Shown here: piece by piece, positions 21,791 to 33,465 of the stretch
How the letters are laid out: each line of letters begins with the position of its first letter
Numbering within the stretch: position 1 is the stretch's first letter
Assembly (NCBI GenBank): GCA_014621425.1
Contig: JAANBB010000186.1
Coordinates: forward strand, 1 to 64,000
Direction: 5' to 3'
Length of the DNA stretch: 64,000 nucleotides
DNA from: Cylindrodendrum hubeiense
Lineage: Eukaryota; Ascomycota; Sordariomycetes; Hypocreales; Nectriaceae
Notes under the pieces: model-generated
What the model was told of the DNA's origin: nothing
The model's database searches: none
What the model saw: the letters and a program-made list of their open reading frames with translations, nothing else
Made by a program: the position numbers and the translations under genes

Positions 21791-23198
21791 CCAGTACAGC
21801 CAGGATGGCATATTGAATCCTCCGCAATGGCCTTTGAAGGGATCGGGAAGACGATGGATATCCATTCTGGAGGCGTCGATCTTCATTTTCCTCATCATGA
21901 TAACGAACTCGCACAGTCAGAAGCTTACTGGTCGACTCCAAGTTGCCACGTACAGTGAACAAATTACTTCATCCATATGGGCCAACTGAGGTAAAAATGC
22001 TCCAGATGCCAATTTCGTCGCTCAAAGGCGCTAACAGATGATAGGATTCGAGGCTTGAAGATGAGCAAGAGCCTCAAAAACTATACGACCATCAGAACAA
22101 TTCTCTCCCAGAAGGAGTGGACTGCATGTTCTCTCCGAATCTGCTTCCTCCTTATGCCTCGGCAGGACGGTGTTGAAGCAACAGACGAGCTTATGAAGGC
22201 CGTAGTTGGGTGGGAAGGTAAGCTCAATAACTTCTTTCTAAACAGCTTGGATCTCTGGAAACATTCCGGCCCCAAGACTAAAACAATACAAGAGCTTGGC
22301 ATCGCAGACCAGCAATTGTTAAGCGCCCTGGACAAGGCGAAAGCCGATGTCGATACAGCTCTCTGTAATTCCTTCAACACCTCAGCTGTTATGAGGATCC
22401 TCTATGATCTTGTTACCGAGTCTAACTCGGCAGAGGCACTTTCAGATGAGACAGTCATGTTGCTCGTCCGGTGGATGACACGCATTGTCACCATATTTGG
22501 TCTTGATCCAGGGGGAGATCTCAGCAACCTGGACCGTATAGGGTGGTCAAGCCTCGACATTCCCGCGCCAGCAAAACCCTATATCTATCCTGCATCTGAA
22601 TTGCGTGACAAGGATCCAACCTTGGCCTGTTCCGGCTCGGTCGATCATACAGCTATAGCGAAGCTCGCTAACGGAATTACGATCGCGGCGTCAACACCAG
22701 TGGTCGAGTCCTCCGATCCACAATCAGGTCAGGTAGCAGTTTCACACCGACGTCAAGGCGCTCGCGGCCCAGCAGGCGCTGGCAAAAGACCTGCTCGCTC
22801 TGTGCGACCAGCTCCGCGATGTACACCTCTGAAACCTAGACATCTATCTCGAGGATCGCAACGACCCCTGGCCTGCTTCGGTGCGACCCCTCGATAAGTT
22901 GCTCGTAGAGGCGCGCGCGGAGCGGGAATCAGCTGGCGCCGCGAAGGCGAAGGCTAAGCTGGAACAGGAGGCCAGGGAGGCCGAGAGGGAGAGGGAGCTG
23001 AGCGAGCGCGCCAAGGTCGACCCCCTCCTGATATTTAGGACCTCAGATGAGTACTCGAAATGGGACGAAAACGGTATCCCGACCGTGGACGCAGCGGGGA
23101 ATGTTTCGTCTAAGAATAGGTGCAAGAAGCTAGTCAAGGAGTGGGAGAAACAGAAGAATCTGCACGAAGAATGGCTGGCGACGGAGCAGGCAGCGTAG
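21791..23198 (+). pseudogene. cysteinyl-tRNA synthetase pseudogene (5'-truncated)
   Basis: This holds the C-terminal half of a eukaryotic cytosolic CysRS. The copy begins abruptly with [15 protein letters not shown] and continues [19 protein letters not shown] (zinc/active-site region), FIHMGQL, MKMSKSLKNYTTIR (KMSKS loop) and SLRICFLL. It ends with the Lys/Glu-rich tail KNRCKKLVKEWEKQKN. Lesions: no N-terminal half with the HIGH motif, TGA at 21956-21958 where family members have Trp, a frameshift near 22740, and a second TGA at 22830-22832 where Trp is expected. An intron (21991-22044, GTAAAA to GATAG) is still present between the first lesion and the KMSKS loop, so this is a DNA-level copy and not a retrocopy. 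A functional CysRS must exist elsewhere. Confidence 0.88.
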
Positions 23199-23927
23199 AC
23201 AAGTGTCTCTATTCTGAGGTCAAGGTAGCCCACAACACTAAAAGAGTGTTGCAGGGTGGTAGGAAGAAGAAGAGAAAGCGTGATTATTACAGAAAAATCG
23301 AGGATTAAGACCCATCCAGCTATCCAGTCGCGACACGGTATTAGATCAAAACTCTTTCAAGCTAAAAATGCCTCAAACAGGCTGCTCCGTAAGGATCATA
23401 GCTCGTTGTCACGAATGCACGCAACTCCACCCTCTATTGGATCATGATGACCATTATTGATAATGAGTAAGAGCAGCCTATAATTACTTACCCTGTCGAT
23501 TCTGCACGGCGTTGTGCATGCCTGTTGCAACTGTTTGTTGTCGGCAGCAGCGCGTAATACGAAACTGGCCCTGTTCCGTCTGTGCTATCCGCCTGAGCTG
23601 ATAAAAAGCCGCGTATACTTGGGTGCAGCCCGACTACTGCGGGAAATCAGCTTGTTGAGTTTGATCGAGGTGTAACTATATTCATTCTCTTAATAATTGA
23701 TAAACCGGATGTTTTCCTGCTAGATGCTTATATGCTCGTTTACTCGGTCTAAAATCCAAAATACTATTCACATGTAATATTATTGAGGAAATACGGTACA
23801 CAAAGAATCTTTCAGCGCACTAAGATACAAAATTTACACATCACTCCTTGCTCTCACTCACACTCTCTGGCGCGATTCAAATCAAGTAGTGAGCTTAGCG
23901 TTTCAGGCGAAAAGGCCCTCGTTGTAC
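23199..23927. other. intergenic between two decayed housekeeping genes
   Basis: No gene supported; the ORFs here are short. It lies between the 3' ends of the CysRS relic and the GCN5-like gene, which converge. Confidence 0.5.
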
Positions 23928-25215
23928 TCATTCTTCTTCCAGCAAGTCAAACCACTCCGGGATCTCCTTTATCAGACTCCACATGTACTTCTCCAACCTA
24001 ACCGCACACTTAGAGTAAACGGTTGTTGAGTCATTGTACTTTCGACAATTACTAAAAATCAACTTCAAGTCACTGACCAAGTTTTTTGGAGCAGTATAGT
24101 GATCACGCTCTAATCTTTCCAACGCGGTTGACAGATCCATAGGCGATATGATAACATTATAGTAGTCGGGAACATCGTCCTTACTGACCGGGTGGAGAAA
24201 TGGCCATGCCTGTTTGTGGTTTTGAACTTGATAAAGAAAACGTCTCATTTCGCTGAAATGGGGTCCGTGACGTGGTTGCCGTGACAATTCATCCATATCT
24301 GGAGACCAGCCAGTTGCTCTAATAGTAGATATAGAGAGCGGATCGATTGGGGTGATAATGCCGTTGGCCCATTGCAGAGGCGGTCGATGAATAATATGGC
24401 TCTTGCTCAAAGGCCGGATCTTGGCGAGAACAGCTTCCTTGCTTGAGAAGCATACGACCAACTTCCAGATACCGTATACAGGGAAGCATAGAACATTGCA
24501 TAAGCGTCCCTCCTTTGATATATCCCATCCAGATAGACTTTTCGAGGGTAATATCTTTAGTGAATCCCTGCTTCTGAAAATACCCGGTCGCATAATTATC
24601 AGCGTAAGTAAGGAAGTGCATAACCGGGGAAGTAGCTTTGACATAATCCTTCAGATGAGCCATCAGATGTGCTCCGTAGCCCTTCACTTGCTGATCAGAT
24701 GAGACGGCGCAGAAGACAATCTCGGCAAACTTGCGGTCTCGGAATGCTCGATATGTGATACCGCCAATAACCTCCAGAGGCATCTTGACAATGGCAATAG
24801 ATAGGTGATTGCGGTCGTAGACGAGCCGAGCGATGTAATCCTTGGGCATTTTGGGAAGCTGTTTTTGAAAGAGGCATTTGAGACCAGTAAGAACGATCAT
24901 ACTCTCTGGGGCGCGATCATTATTCACAACTCTGAACTGGATTTCGCCATTTCGTTCTTCCAGGACCGCCGGCTAGAAACATATTAGAAGGTTTCTCCAC
25001 AGTTCAACGGAGCACAATCGGCATACCTTGTCTGGGAAGGGAATTCTTGGCGTCGTATCTGGAGACTCCAGATCATCAGGATTTGTCGACTCATGTGAGG
25101 TTTTGACTCTCTTGGCATCAGAGGCTGACTCCGGTTCTTCGGACGCCGGACGCTTCGCGGCGCGGAGACCTGGACCGCTGCCGGCGGAAAGTGATTGCGA
25201 TACTTCGCTTTCCAT
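23928..25215 (-). pseudogene. GCN5-type histone acetyltransferase with bromodomain, frameshifted copy
   Basis: Exon 25027-25215 plus 23928-24972, intron 24973-25026. The acidic/basic N-terminus leads into the Gcn5 GNAT domain: [13 protein letters not shown], the catalytic-Glu strand [12 protein letters not shown], and the acetyl-CoA loop [10 protein letters not shown], then [20 protein letters not shown] complete bromodomain follows (WPFLHPVSKDDVPDYY, then FSNCRKYND with the acetyl-lysine-binding Asn). Two defects: near 24513 the conserved segment between GYIK and GGTLMQC lacks the three residues Asp-Tyr-Glu found in Gcn5 proteins. Near 24438, after GRMLLKQ, the frame shifts by one so that [15 protein letters not shown] is in another frame. 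Gcn5 acetylates histone H3 in SAGA; this copy as written would lose the bromodomain. It could be a decaying paralogue or a sequencing error. Confidence 0.8.
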
Positions 25216-26478
25216 TGATCTTTCGCTCAACTGCAATGCAGCTTATGTTGGGACGCCTGAAATTATCGCAGTTCGGACCTTGAGCTTGATAAATGAAGTG
25301 TTATCTTGGGATCGTTTGGGAGGGGGAAGACACTTGACTAGGGCCTAAGCGGAGTTTAGCCAAACCGCTTTAGCATTAATCCGAATAACCCACCTTTCTC
25401 GTGCATTGACTCGCTGCCTACTGAGGGATCAGGTCCGGATTTTTATAGTATGTTCCAAGAAGGATTTTCATATATGGCCCTTAGTGACCACTCATAAAGA
25501 GATAATTTTCCAAATGGTCTCGGCAAAGTCAAATTACTACGAGTAGATAAATAGTACTATTTACAGTATTAAATACTATATCTAGATCTTTAGGAGTTGA
25601 GGGAAGGGAGTTACCAAGGGGATCAGTTAAGACAAAGGTTGCAGGGGAGCTATTTATTAAATACCTTATGTGGCACTCATATTATGTGTATTGGTCTAAG
25701 ACCGCGAAACAATCCGGAAGGTCAGTCTATTGTAATTCTGCTAGGGGTGACCTCCTCCCTTTTCGGGCAGCTGTTGGTAAGTGTTCGGCCGATCTTACCC
25801 GGGGGGGTTGACTAAGCACACGTTACACAGGCTCCACTGGGAGCTCTAGGCGGCTCCCCCTCTCACTTGGAGAGGGGGTATCAGAACCTGTAGCTGCCTT
25901 TTCAACTTTAAAATTCTATATATAATTATAGATAATAATTGCTATAATATTGAATTTCCTTAAAGTTATCTTAGAAATTTAAATATTCTTTCTTTAAGAA
26001 TGTAGATAGATTTAATATCGTAACTTTGAAGTAATTAACTTATATAACTTAATATATATCTTAGATTATTCACTTTATTAAGAACACTATAGTAAATAGT
26101 TTCAGTTATACTATCCCTAATAACTCTATATATTTTAATATCAACTTATTTAAAAAGGCTGGGCGCTGCTACTCCTGGCTAGAACTGTGGAATACAAACA
26201 ACAGTACCCTCCAAGCCAATATCAAAGGTTCACTTTACAAGAGAAAGTCAATAAAGCGGAGTGAGAATTACTTTGCGCCCTGAAAAGCCAGTAGCCTAGG
26301 GAGCAGGAGAGTCTATTTTCTTCATCGCACCATAGCACATTTTGCCATGACCCCTGCGGAGTGCATACTCACGATACCAATAATACTGTATTAAATGCCC
26401 GACGAAACACAATCTAATACTATTCAAGTTGAGTATATTGATTATGGGACTAGAACGGCAGATCTATGTAGTTTACCG
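25216..26478. other. intergenic with an AT-rich, possibly transposon-derived island
   Basis: The right part of this gap is strikingly AT-rich (see separate entry). The left part is the GCN5 upstream region. At 25600-25900 there is a moderately GC-rich stretch with short hairpins such as CCCCCTCTCACTTGGAGAGGGGG (about 25855-25878). No gene supported. Confidence 0.5.
25905..26155. repeat. very AT-rich island
   Basis: About 250 nt made almost only of A and T, with frequent TATA, TTAA and AATTA words, sharply bounded by normal-composition DNA. This is the look of a repeat-induced-point-mutation remnant or an old LTR fragment; no coding trace survives. Confidence 0.4.
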
Positions 26479-29400
26479 TCATTCGAAGGCTTGATGATTC
26501 AGAAAGGCCATAAAGCCATCATCATCAAGGCAGCTGTCCAACGCTTTAGGCTGTAACGGTGACATTGAAACATTATTGTTGGATTGACCCACGTAGGGCA
26601 ATTCCCCACTGTTTAAACTGCCAGGTCCTGAGGCATCTAGTTGATGTTTTGAGTGGCCTCCAGAGAAAGGGTCGTGGGCATCGTAACTCAGTATTGAGTC
26701 ATCTATTTGTACAGGCCAAGTGTTGAATAACAAATTATCATCGCCATAGTTTAGCTCTTCGGGGGGTGTGATCTCAGGCACATTTGGTGATATTTGACTC
26801 GCACCAGATGTGGAGAGATTAGGAGATTGCGTCGATAGTGATGTGAAAATGCTGGCTGGTTGCTGTGGAGTTTGCATTCTGACTGACAGCTTCGATATGC
26901 TATCGTGGGAGACTTCTGAGGGGGCTGACTGTGGCAAAAGACTGGGCAGAATGTCGTCAAACGCGTCCCATACCGCCCGAAGAACCACTTCGGATAGTTT
27001 TCGTTCGGAGAAATGAAGGTTATCCCGCACTTCCGGCATCTCATTTAGATTCCGGGTTACATTGCGTACAACCCGAGGAGGGATCTCTTGTCGAAGAAAG
27101 CGGCGATATTGCGCTCGCACCTCGGGGCTTATCGGGATCTCCAGAGCCTGTATGTCATAGTCTGTGTCATCATTCGGTTAATTCCGGTGCGCCTGCCAAC
27201 ACAAATGTAGGTTATGCTTACAAGGTGAGGGTATTTTTGTATCCTCAACATCAGGGAAGATGATCTTGAACATGCACTTCCACTTTTCCTCCTGGGTACC
27301 ATTTCTTGCACCTGTTCTCGCCCTGAGCTTTCTGATAATATCCCCATCTATGCCGAGAAGCATCTCATCGGTGGGATCGATGACATCGCACGGTACAGGC
27401 TCGCGGCGATGCTGCTTGAGCTCGGTTTCTTCTTTGAATGTCTTGAAGCATCTGTCACAACGAATGGGTAGCTCGTGGGCCCTGTAAAGATGTTCCCTGC
27501 GGGTGTTAGCTCCAGTCGCAAGTAAATCTATGCGAAATTTGTGTTGACTTACTTGATCCGGTGCACTGATGGAAAGCATTTTTGACATCGAGGCCACTTC
27601 CTATTAGGATACCCTTTGAGGAATGGGCATGCGAGATTTGATTCCATCTTCACTACCTCGGCTTTCGCGAGGGCAGCTTCCATCTTCCGACGCTTATCTT
27701 GATCATCTCCATTTCCTCTGCCAGAATCACCAGGATTACTCTCATCAAATCCTCTCTTTTTCCCAGCGCCATCACGACCTGTCAAGCCATCATCGCCTCC
27801 GGACCCAAAACTAGTGCCGGAAGCGGAGCCAGATAAGCCTTCGCTAGAAAGCTGCCCTGGACAACATGACCTCACCCAATCTGTGACTCTCGCCGAGACG
27901 AGTGACGCAATGTGGTCTTTGAGTGTCATCGCTGCAGGGAGAAGGCCGGTATCTAACGAAGCGGCAAAGAATGCTTCATAAAATGACTCGTCTGTCTCAT
28001 CTGTGAGATTTGATATGGTGTCATCATCCTCGCTAATCTCAGGAGCTTCTGGATCCTCTAGGTCAGGTTGTTCCGCGATAGATGTAGCAGGAGTCAGGCT
28101 CGATTGCTTCGATATTTCCGACGTCTGTTCGGTCGTGGTGTCTGTTCCAGAACATGACCCATGTCGGGTGGAAGGATGTCGAGGAATCGAGAGAAATACC
28201 TTGTCGGCGTTGTCGGCCGTAAAGTGGTACTGCACCGGAATGGCTTCAGTGGTTGAGCATCCAGCATCTGAGTTACCCTCCTCAATGGTGCTTAAGGCAG
28301 GTTCTCGAGTAGTCTCCGGGTCGTCATTGGCGCGAGCGTCAGGTAACAATTGAAGAGCATCTTTCCTGCCGTCCAGCTCATCCGGTATATCTTCATCAAA
28401 TATTTCTGACATGCGACTCTTATTGGCACGACGTTGTTGAGCCACCCACCCCGCAGCAGTGACTTGGTCAGAGACGGAATAATCCAAACAAGCGACCCAG
28501 GAATCGATTGAGCGGGTTCGCCGAGCGTTAACATTCGATGGAAGTGGGGGAACAGGTGGAACAGGTTGCTCCGGATCGACCTCCGGATGCTGCCCCAATG
28601 ATGCTCTGTTGGTGCTTAATATTGATGAAAACGATGCGTTCCTTTTCCACAGCAGCCCACCGCGGCTATGGGTGCTAATCCTTCCGGTAGAGTCCCAACT
28701 CGTTGCCGTAGACACGACAGAAGATGGTCTACTAAATACCAAGTCCAAAACAGAGGCAGATCTTGGAGCAGTGTCGATAGATAGTCTCAGAGTGGAGTGG
28801 TCTGACTCAGAGGGGTTGTCTGGCAAGGCGGTGTGATCTTCTGGCGAGATGGCTTCAGTTGATGTTCGCTTGAAGGTCGTGGCCCATAAGGAACGCTGGT
28901 ATAGAGAAAGAGAACAGTCAGCATAGCCCTTTCTCCACGTACGACAGGACGAGAAATTTCTTACTGGAATGGCGTTCCGATTTTGCTCATGCTCCCGAGC
29001 ATTCGACCCCATACCGAATGATAGACCTGCTCAGGTTAATAAAGATGAACAGTGAATGATGAAAGAACGAACAACCCATACCTTGTCCATTTTGATCCTC
29101 CCTATTTGTTTTCGATGAGGATGTAGCCGATTTGTTGGTAGCGTCATATTGACTACCCACGCCAAGGAGATCACCCAGACCCGAGGAACCTGAACCACCT
29201 GGAGTTGGTGATGATACTCGATCCCAACTCTTTATTGTATACCCCTTCATCCGATCAAGCCACTGCCTTGTCTTTTTGATGGATCCTTCGGGGTCTAAAG
29301 AATGCTGACTGTTGATGCTAGGTCGTGGTTCGCTATCCCAAGATGTGTTGTCTCTCGGTGGTTCACGCTCAACAAGAGCAGAATGTCGCAGCCTGTCTAC

Positions 29401-29799
29401 CACATTCGAGCCATGGAACTTCTTATGACTCTCATAGCCTGGTACTACATCCAATTCGCCTGGTTGATTGCTCTCATTTAATGAATAAGCTTTAACTGGG
29501 AAGTCTGTCATGGTGAAGCGACGCGATGTGATTGAGCGAGTAGCCAAGCTGATGGAGGGGAGCTTTCGGCTACCACCAGGAGCGACGCGCTCCTTGGTGC
29601 AATCTTTAGACAATCTCGGGAGCTTCAAAGGTTTGAATAGGTTGATGTACCGTCTTCCATTGTCTTTGAGGCGTCCGCTTAGGGATCGAGTTGGATTTTC
29701 GCCGCATTGCGCATCCAGAGGGCTCAGCTCTGACTTTTCTGTACGAGAGCCTAAGACTGCGGTCTGGACCACTTGTCCAGGGCGCCTAGAGAATCCCAT
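26479..29799 (-). CDS. fungal C2H2-type zinc-finger protein
   Basis: Five exons: 29082-29799, 28965-29026, 27553-28895, 27222-27496 and 26479-27161; 1026 residues. The first 650 residues are Ser/Thr/Asp-rich and disordered. The core is the zinc-finger block of a common ascomycete family: LACPFLKGYPNRKWPRC, CFPSVHRIKEHLYRAH, then PIRCDRCFKTFKEETELKQH. After it come DGIT-like spacer, a KWKCMFKIIFPDVEDTKIP segment, and PSPYYDIQALEIPIS with FLRQEIPPRV. The tail is acidic and resembles an activation region. The splice at 27162-27221 uses the CACAG acceptor because only it restores the conserved reading frame. The 69-nt intron 28896-28964 has a length divisible by three and no stop, so retention would add 23 residues. 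Targets unknown; nucleic-acid binding is presumed. Confidence 0.88.
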
Positions 29800-31662
29800 G
29801 GCTTGCAGCGGCTGGTCGCCTTCCAGGCGGGGATTTCTGGGAGCCGAGGCAACACGCGGTAGTACGGGTTATAATTGGCAAACTGTAATTGAAACCGAGA
29901 GGATTTATGAGAAGGAAATCCCACGCGGGTTGCACCGGGCGGTTGAATGCAGACCAGACATTGCAATGGATCAAGGTTCGTTCATGTCGTCAGTCCTGGT
30001 TGGAGGCCGCTGGTTAGGCGCCCTCGAGGCTGACAGGCAAAAAAACGGAGTGCGCTAACCAGACAGCCATAAATGCATCATCATTCTCCAGCGCCCACTG
30101 AAAACTGCTTCAAGAAGCTGCCTTGTTCAGGGGGTGGCTAGGCTGACCGCCAATGTGACAGGGATGTTGGTGTGTGTGGGGCTGTGTTTTGCGCAGTGCG
30201 CAATACTCGAACTCGCAGAAGCATCAGCGCGCATTTCTTCATCACGGAAGAGTCGAGGAATGCGAAGGTAGCAAAACCTGGTTACATATTCTCATGGAAA
30301 TGCGTTCTTCGTAGCATCCAAATTATATCATCTGGAGGGTGGCAAGTTTGTAACGGAGAAGATATAAAAAAAGACTGAGAAGACGTGCCTGAGTGCAGGA
30401 ATTTACATGTTAAACAATGCAAACTGAACCCCAACTCCTAAAAAAAGAGATCCATCTATTGGTTCAGTCAATGTACCCCAACATAATTCCCAGTGTCATT
30501 ATATCTCCCGACTGCCATGCCGCCTCAATCAGCGACCGATTCCCTGGCTCCCCACTACGGCTCCTGTGCTTCGATCTCAAGGTTAGTTTTATATACTCCC
30601 TGTGGCGTCTATCCCAGTGACACTCAAGTGAACTAACATGAGGGAAGTGGCAACACATGTCCAGCTCGAGCACATCCAGCTGAACTGTCTCCAGCTATGG
30701 TGCGTCTCCTTGGCGAAGCGCATTCAGTTACAGCGCGCATTGCCATGGGAGGACGTAATCCATCAACCTGATCTGGTAAAAAGTGCAGATGTTGAAGGGG
30801 GACGGTGGCTATGGAAGTGGCTATGCAAACAGGGGTGAGATTAAGATACCATTCGATTCCAGACGATAGGACGTTGCTCGTTCTTACACAAGAAAAAGTC
30901 CCAGTGAGCCGGAGTTAGGAGTTTGGAGTTAAATATTTATGCTTGACATGTTTTGCCACGGAAGTGTACTCAGCACTACTACGATTCCTTTTCTACAAAT
31001 ATAGAAAAAATACTATATAATTCTACTCAACCTAGACAATCCTTGATAATCATTTGAAGTGACGTTGGTAAAAAAGCAGTCGAGCGACTGAGCTCAGGCG
31101 ACATCCCGTCCAGCCAGTTTATATATCCGACAACTTTTAAAGGAAATATTAGCCGATCTACAGCATCTGTAATTTTTTAATTTAGCTTCATAAAATAATG
31201 CTTTATCACATGAAAATACCGTGTAATACTGGAACGTATTATATGGAGCACATTCTTAGTTTTGTCCAATAAGAGTGTTCTGTGTATTGAGCTATCTGAA
31301 GCTGAGGGGCGGGGAATGAGAGGGATGTGTATTTTCATAGTGACGTAGCTGTAAATTATCCCCCCCAGTGGGTGATCCTCTCTGACAGCACAAAATGGCT
31401 CATCGCGGTGCTTGCCATGGTAGAAAACAAGGCTCTTTCAATGTGAGTATTACATGCACTTATTGGGCTGCTTCAAGCACTTGTGACCTGAGTGCATATC
31501 GCTATAAAGAAAACTTGAACCTAATGCGGAGTAGTGGAGCCAGTTAACTCTTCTGTCCTGATTGTCAAAGACCACAATTCCCACCATTTAGCCCTTAACA
31601 ATCTTATCGCTAGACGTCGCTTTCAGTCTCAGATATTGTGCGAGCTATCATTAGAGACTATT
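29800..31662. other. long intergenic region, no gene seen
   Basis: Upstream regions of the zinc-finger gene (left) and the F-box-like gene (right). Frames here are either antisense to the zinc-finger gene or short. No repeat or RNA gene that I can support. Confidence 0.5.
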
Positions 31663-33465
31663 ATGGCGACAGCAAGCCTCAGTGTTGAGCCAGGAAGTCA
31701 GTTTCGGGACCTGCCCGATGAGGTGTTACACCAAGTCGTGAAATGCCTCATTGATGAGTTTATAATCAACAAGAAAACTGGCTATCCTCATTCTTACTAT
31801 ACGCCTAACCATAGTCAGGCCCAAAAGGAAATTAGGCGTAGCCTTCTTGCCCTGTGCCTCTCATCCCAAAAACTCAACGCAATCGTCACCCCGTTCCTGT
31901 ATCGTCAAGTTATCCTGGTGAAAGGGACCGAGCTTACAGCGCCTGAGCTACCGCTTGAGGAGAACTGGGAATTTCCCGACCGGGGTATCGTTACTCTGGG
32001 CTTATTTCTACGAACAATGCTGGAGCGCCCTGAGCTTCGATCCTACGTCCGCCAGCTGGACGTCCGTTTCTTCCTGATAGATATTCCAAACCTCGACAGG
32101 CTCGAAACCCCTCTCCCGTTCCTCCAAGCCGTGCAAGAATGGGAGTTTGGGTTTTTGAGTAAAATCATCAGTTGTGCCAAGTCTGAGTATGACTCTGCGG
32201 TGCTGGATTATGTTGGTATTTCTGAGAAAGGGCCTTCGGATGATCTAGCGGAAAGGACCTTTACGGCAATCCTCTGCTTGATCCCTACGCTCCATGCACT
32301 AGCATTTCCACCCCCTCCTGGAGAAAAGTGGTGCCGAGATGGCATAAGTCACTACGATGAAGATCTATCCCTCTCCTCCCACAGGGACGGGAGCTACTAC
32401 CATACCGCAAGCTCTCTCCTCGAGCTAGCGTACCATGACACAAGACTTTCCTCAGCAATACTACAGAATCTTGAAACTGTTAGATTGACTTTCGTTCCCG
32501 AGTTCACGCCATCTAACAGTCGTGCCCACCGTTATCACAAAAGCTCCGATCCTACCCTCCCAGTCGACCCTAACTACACGTTCCAAATCGACGCATGCCT
32601 CGGCGTCCTCCTGGCGCCGAACTTGAAAGAATTCGAGACAGACATGGACACCGGCACAAAGGCAACTGGATTCCATCATCGGGGGGCTCTTGCCGACCTG
32701 AAAGTTCAACGCGCCTTTCTTACGACGAACGCTTTCACCCAAGATGTGCTTGAGTATGCTTGCGACAATTGGCCCCTCACTGCGCTTGCGATACGTACCG
32801 GCAATCATGCGAATTATGAGAATTCTTCTGATACGAGCTCTGAGACACTTGATGCAGACATCGATGTCTGGAATAAGTCTCTGAAAAAACGGGCGACAAC
32901 ACTGAAGACCCTGGATATCGCGTCCGACAACATGTCATGGTCACCCCTTCAACATTTGTCTTGTCTACATACCCTAGTGGCGCTTGAGCATTTGCGGATT
33001 GGTTTGCCTTTTTTAAACACAAATAATGGCTTCATCACTCGGCCACTGGCGAAGATTCTCCCTCCTCGTCTTAAGACTCTCACAATCACGGACTGGTTTG
33101 CTGCCCATAATTATGCCCACTTCTATCTGGCGGAGGAGTCGTGGGGGGAAGATGGGTCTTCAATCCAAACAAGGCCCCGACGTTATCGACGCCTGTTATC
33201 CTCAGCGTTGCACAAATTTTCGCAGGCATGTGGCAGTACGCACCCATTTCTTCGCTCAGTAATGGCCTTTGGGTTACCTCCGATCGACGGGCCTCGTTAC
33301 GCTTATAAAGTACGCGCTCTTGAGCTGGCTGGCCCTGAGCCAGGTCAGGTTATCGTTGATGCGGAGAGGCTGCAGGAGCAGTTCGCCTTGTCTGGTGTAG
33401 TCTTTCAAGAATTCTTCCATGGGCAAGAGCTTGACTATCCCTTTAGGATTGTACATGTAACTTAG
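31663..33465 (+). CDS. F-box-like protein
   Basis: Single exon, 600 residues from the ATG at 31663; the frame stays open 43 codons further upstream but has no ATG there. Near residue 17 the motif FRDLPDEVLHQVVKCL resembles the first helices of an F-box. The rest resembles the poorly conserved leucine-containing repeats of fungal F-box/LRR-like proteins (LFLRTMLERPELRSYVRQLD, LKTLDIASDNMSW, LKTLTITDWF). Such proteins would recruit substrates to an SCF ubiquitin ligase through Skp1. The F-box is weak, so substrate-adaptor function is inference. No signal peptide or transmembrane segment. Confidence 0.7.
   Translation: MATASLSVEPGSQFRDLPDEVLHQVVKCLIDEFIINKKTGYPHSYYTPNHSQAQKEIRRSLLALCLSSQKLNAIVTPFLYRQVILVKGTELTAPELPLEENWEFPDRGIVTLGLFLRTMLERPELRSYVRQLDVRFFLIDIPNLDRLETPLPFLQAVQEWEFGFLSKIISCAKSEYDSAVLDYVGISEKGPSDDLAERTFTAILCLIPTLHALAFPPPPGEKWCRDGISHYDEDLSLSSHRDGSYYHTASSLLELAYHDTRLSSAILQNLETVRLTFVPEFTPSNSRAHRYHKSSDPTLPVDPNYTFQIDACLGVLLAPNLKEFETDMDTGTKATGFHHRGALADLKVQRAFLTTNAFTQDVLEYACDNWPLTALAIRTGNHANYENSSDTSSETLDADIDVWNKSLKKRATTLKTLDIASDNMSWSPLQHLSCLHTLVALEHLRIGLPFLNTNNGFITRPLAKILPPRLKTLTITDWFAAHNYAHFYLAEESWGEDGSSIQTRPRRYRRLLSSALHKFSQACGSTHPFLRSVMAFGLPPIDGPRYAYKVRALELAGPEPGQVIVDAERLQEQFALSGVVFQEFFHGQELDYPFRIVHVT

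Noticed and set aside
22055..22897. 280-codon ORF taken as an intact protein
   Set aside because: It is the middle of the CysRS relic; it begins at a non-ATG codon and its last 60 residues are out of the true frame.
22844..23233. 129-codon Ser-rich minus-strand ORF
   Set aside because: Antisense to the Lys/Glu-rich CysRS tail, which yields Ser/Phe/Leu on the other strand.
23199..23927. Search for a CRISPR array or prokaryotic-type operon
   Set aside because: Introns and gene families throughout are fungal; no spaced direct repeats of CRISPR type anywhere.
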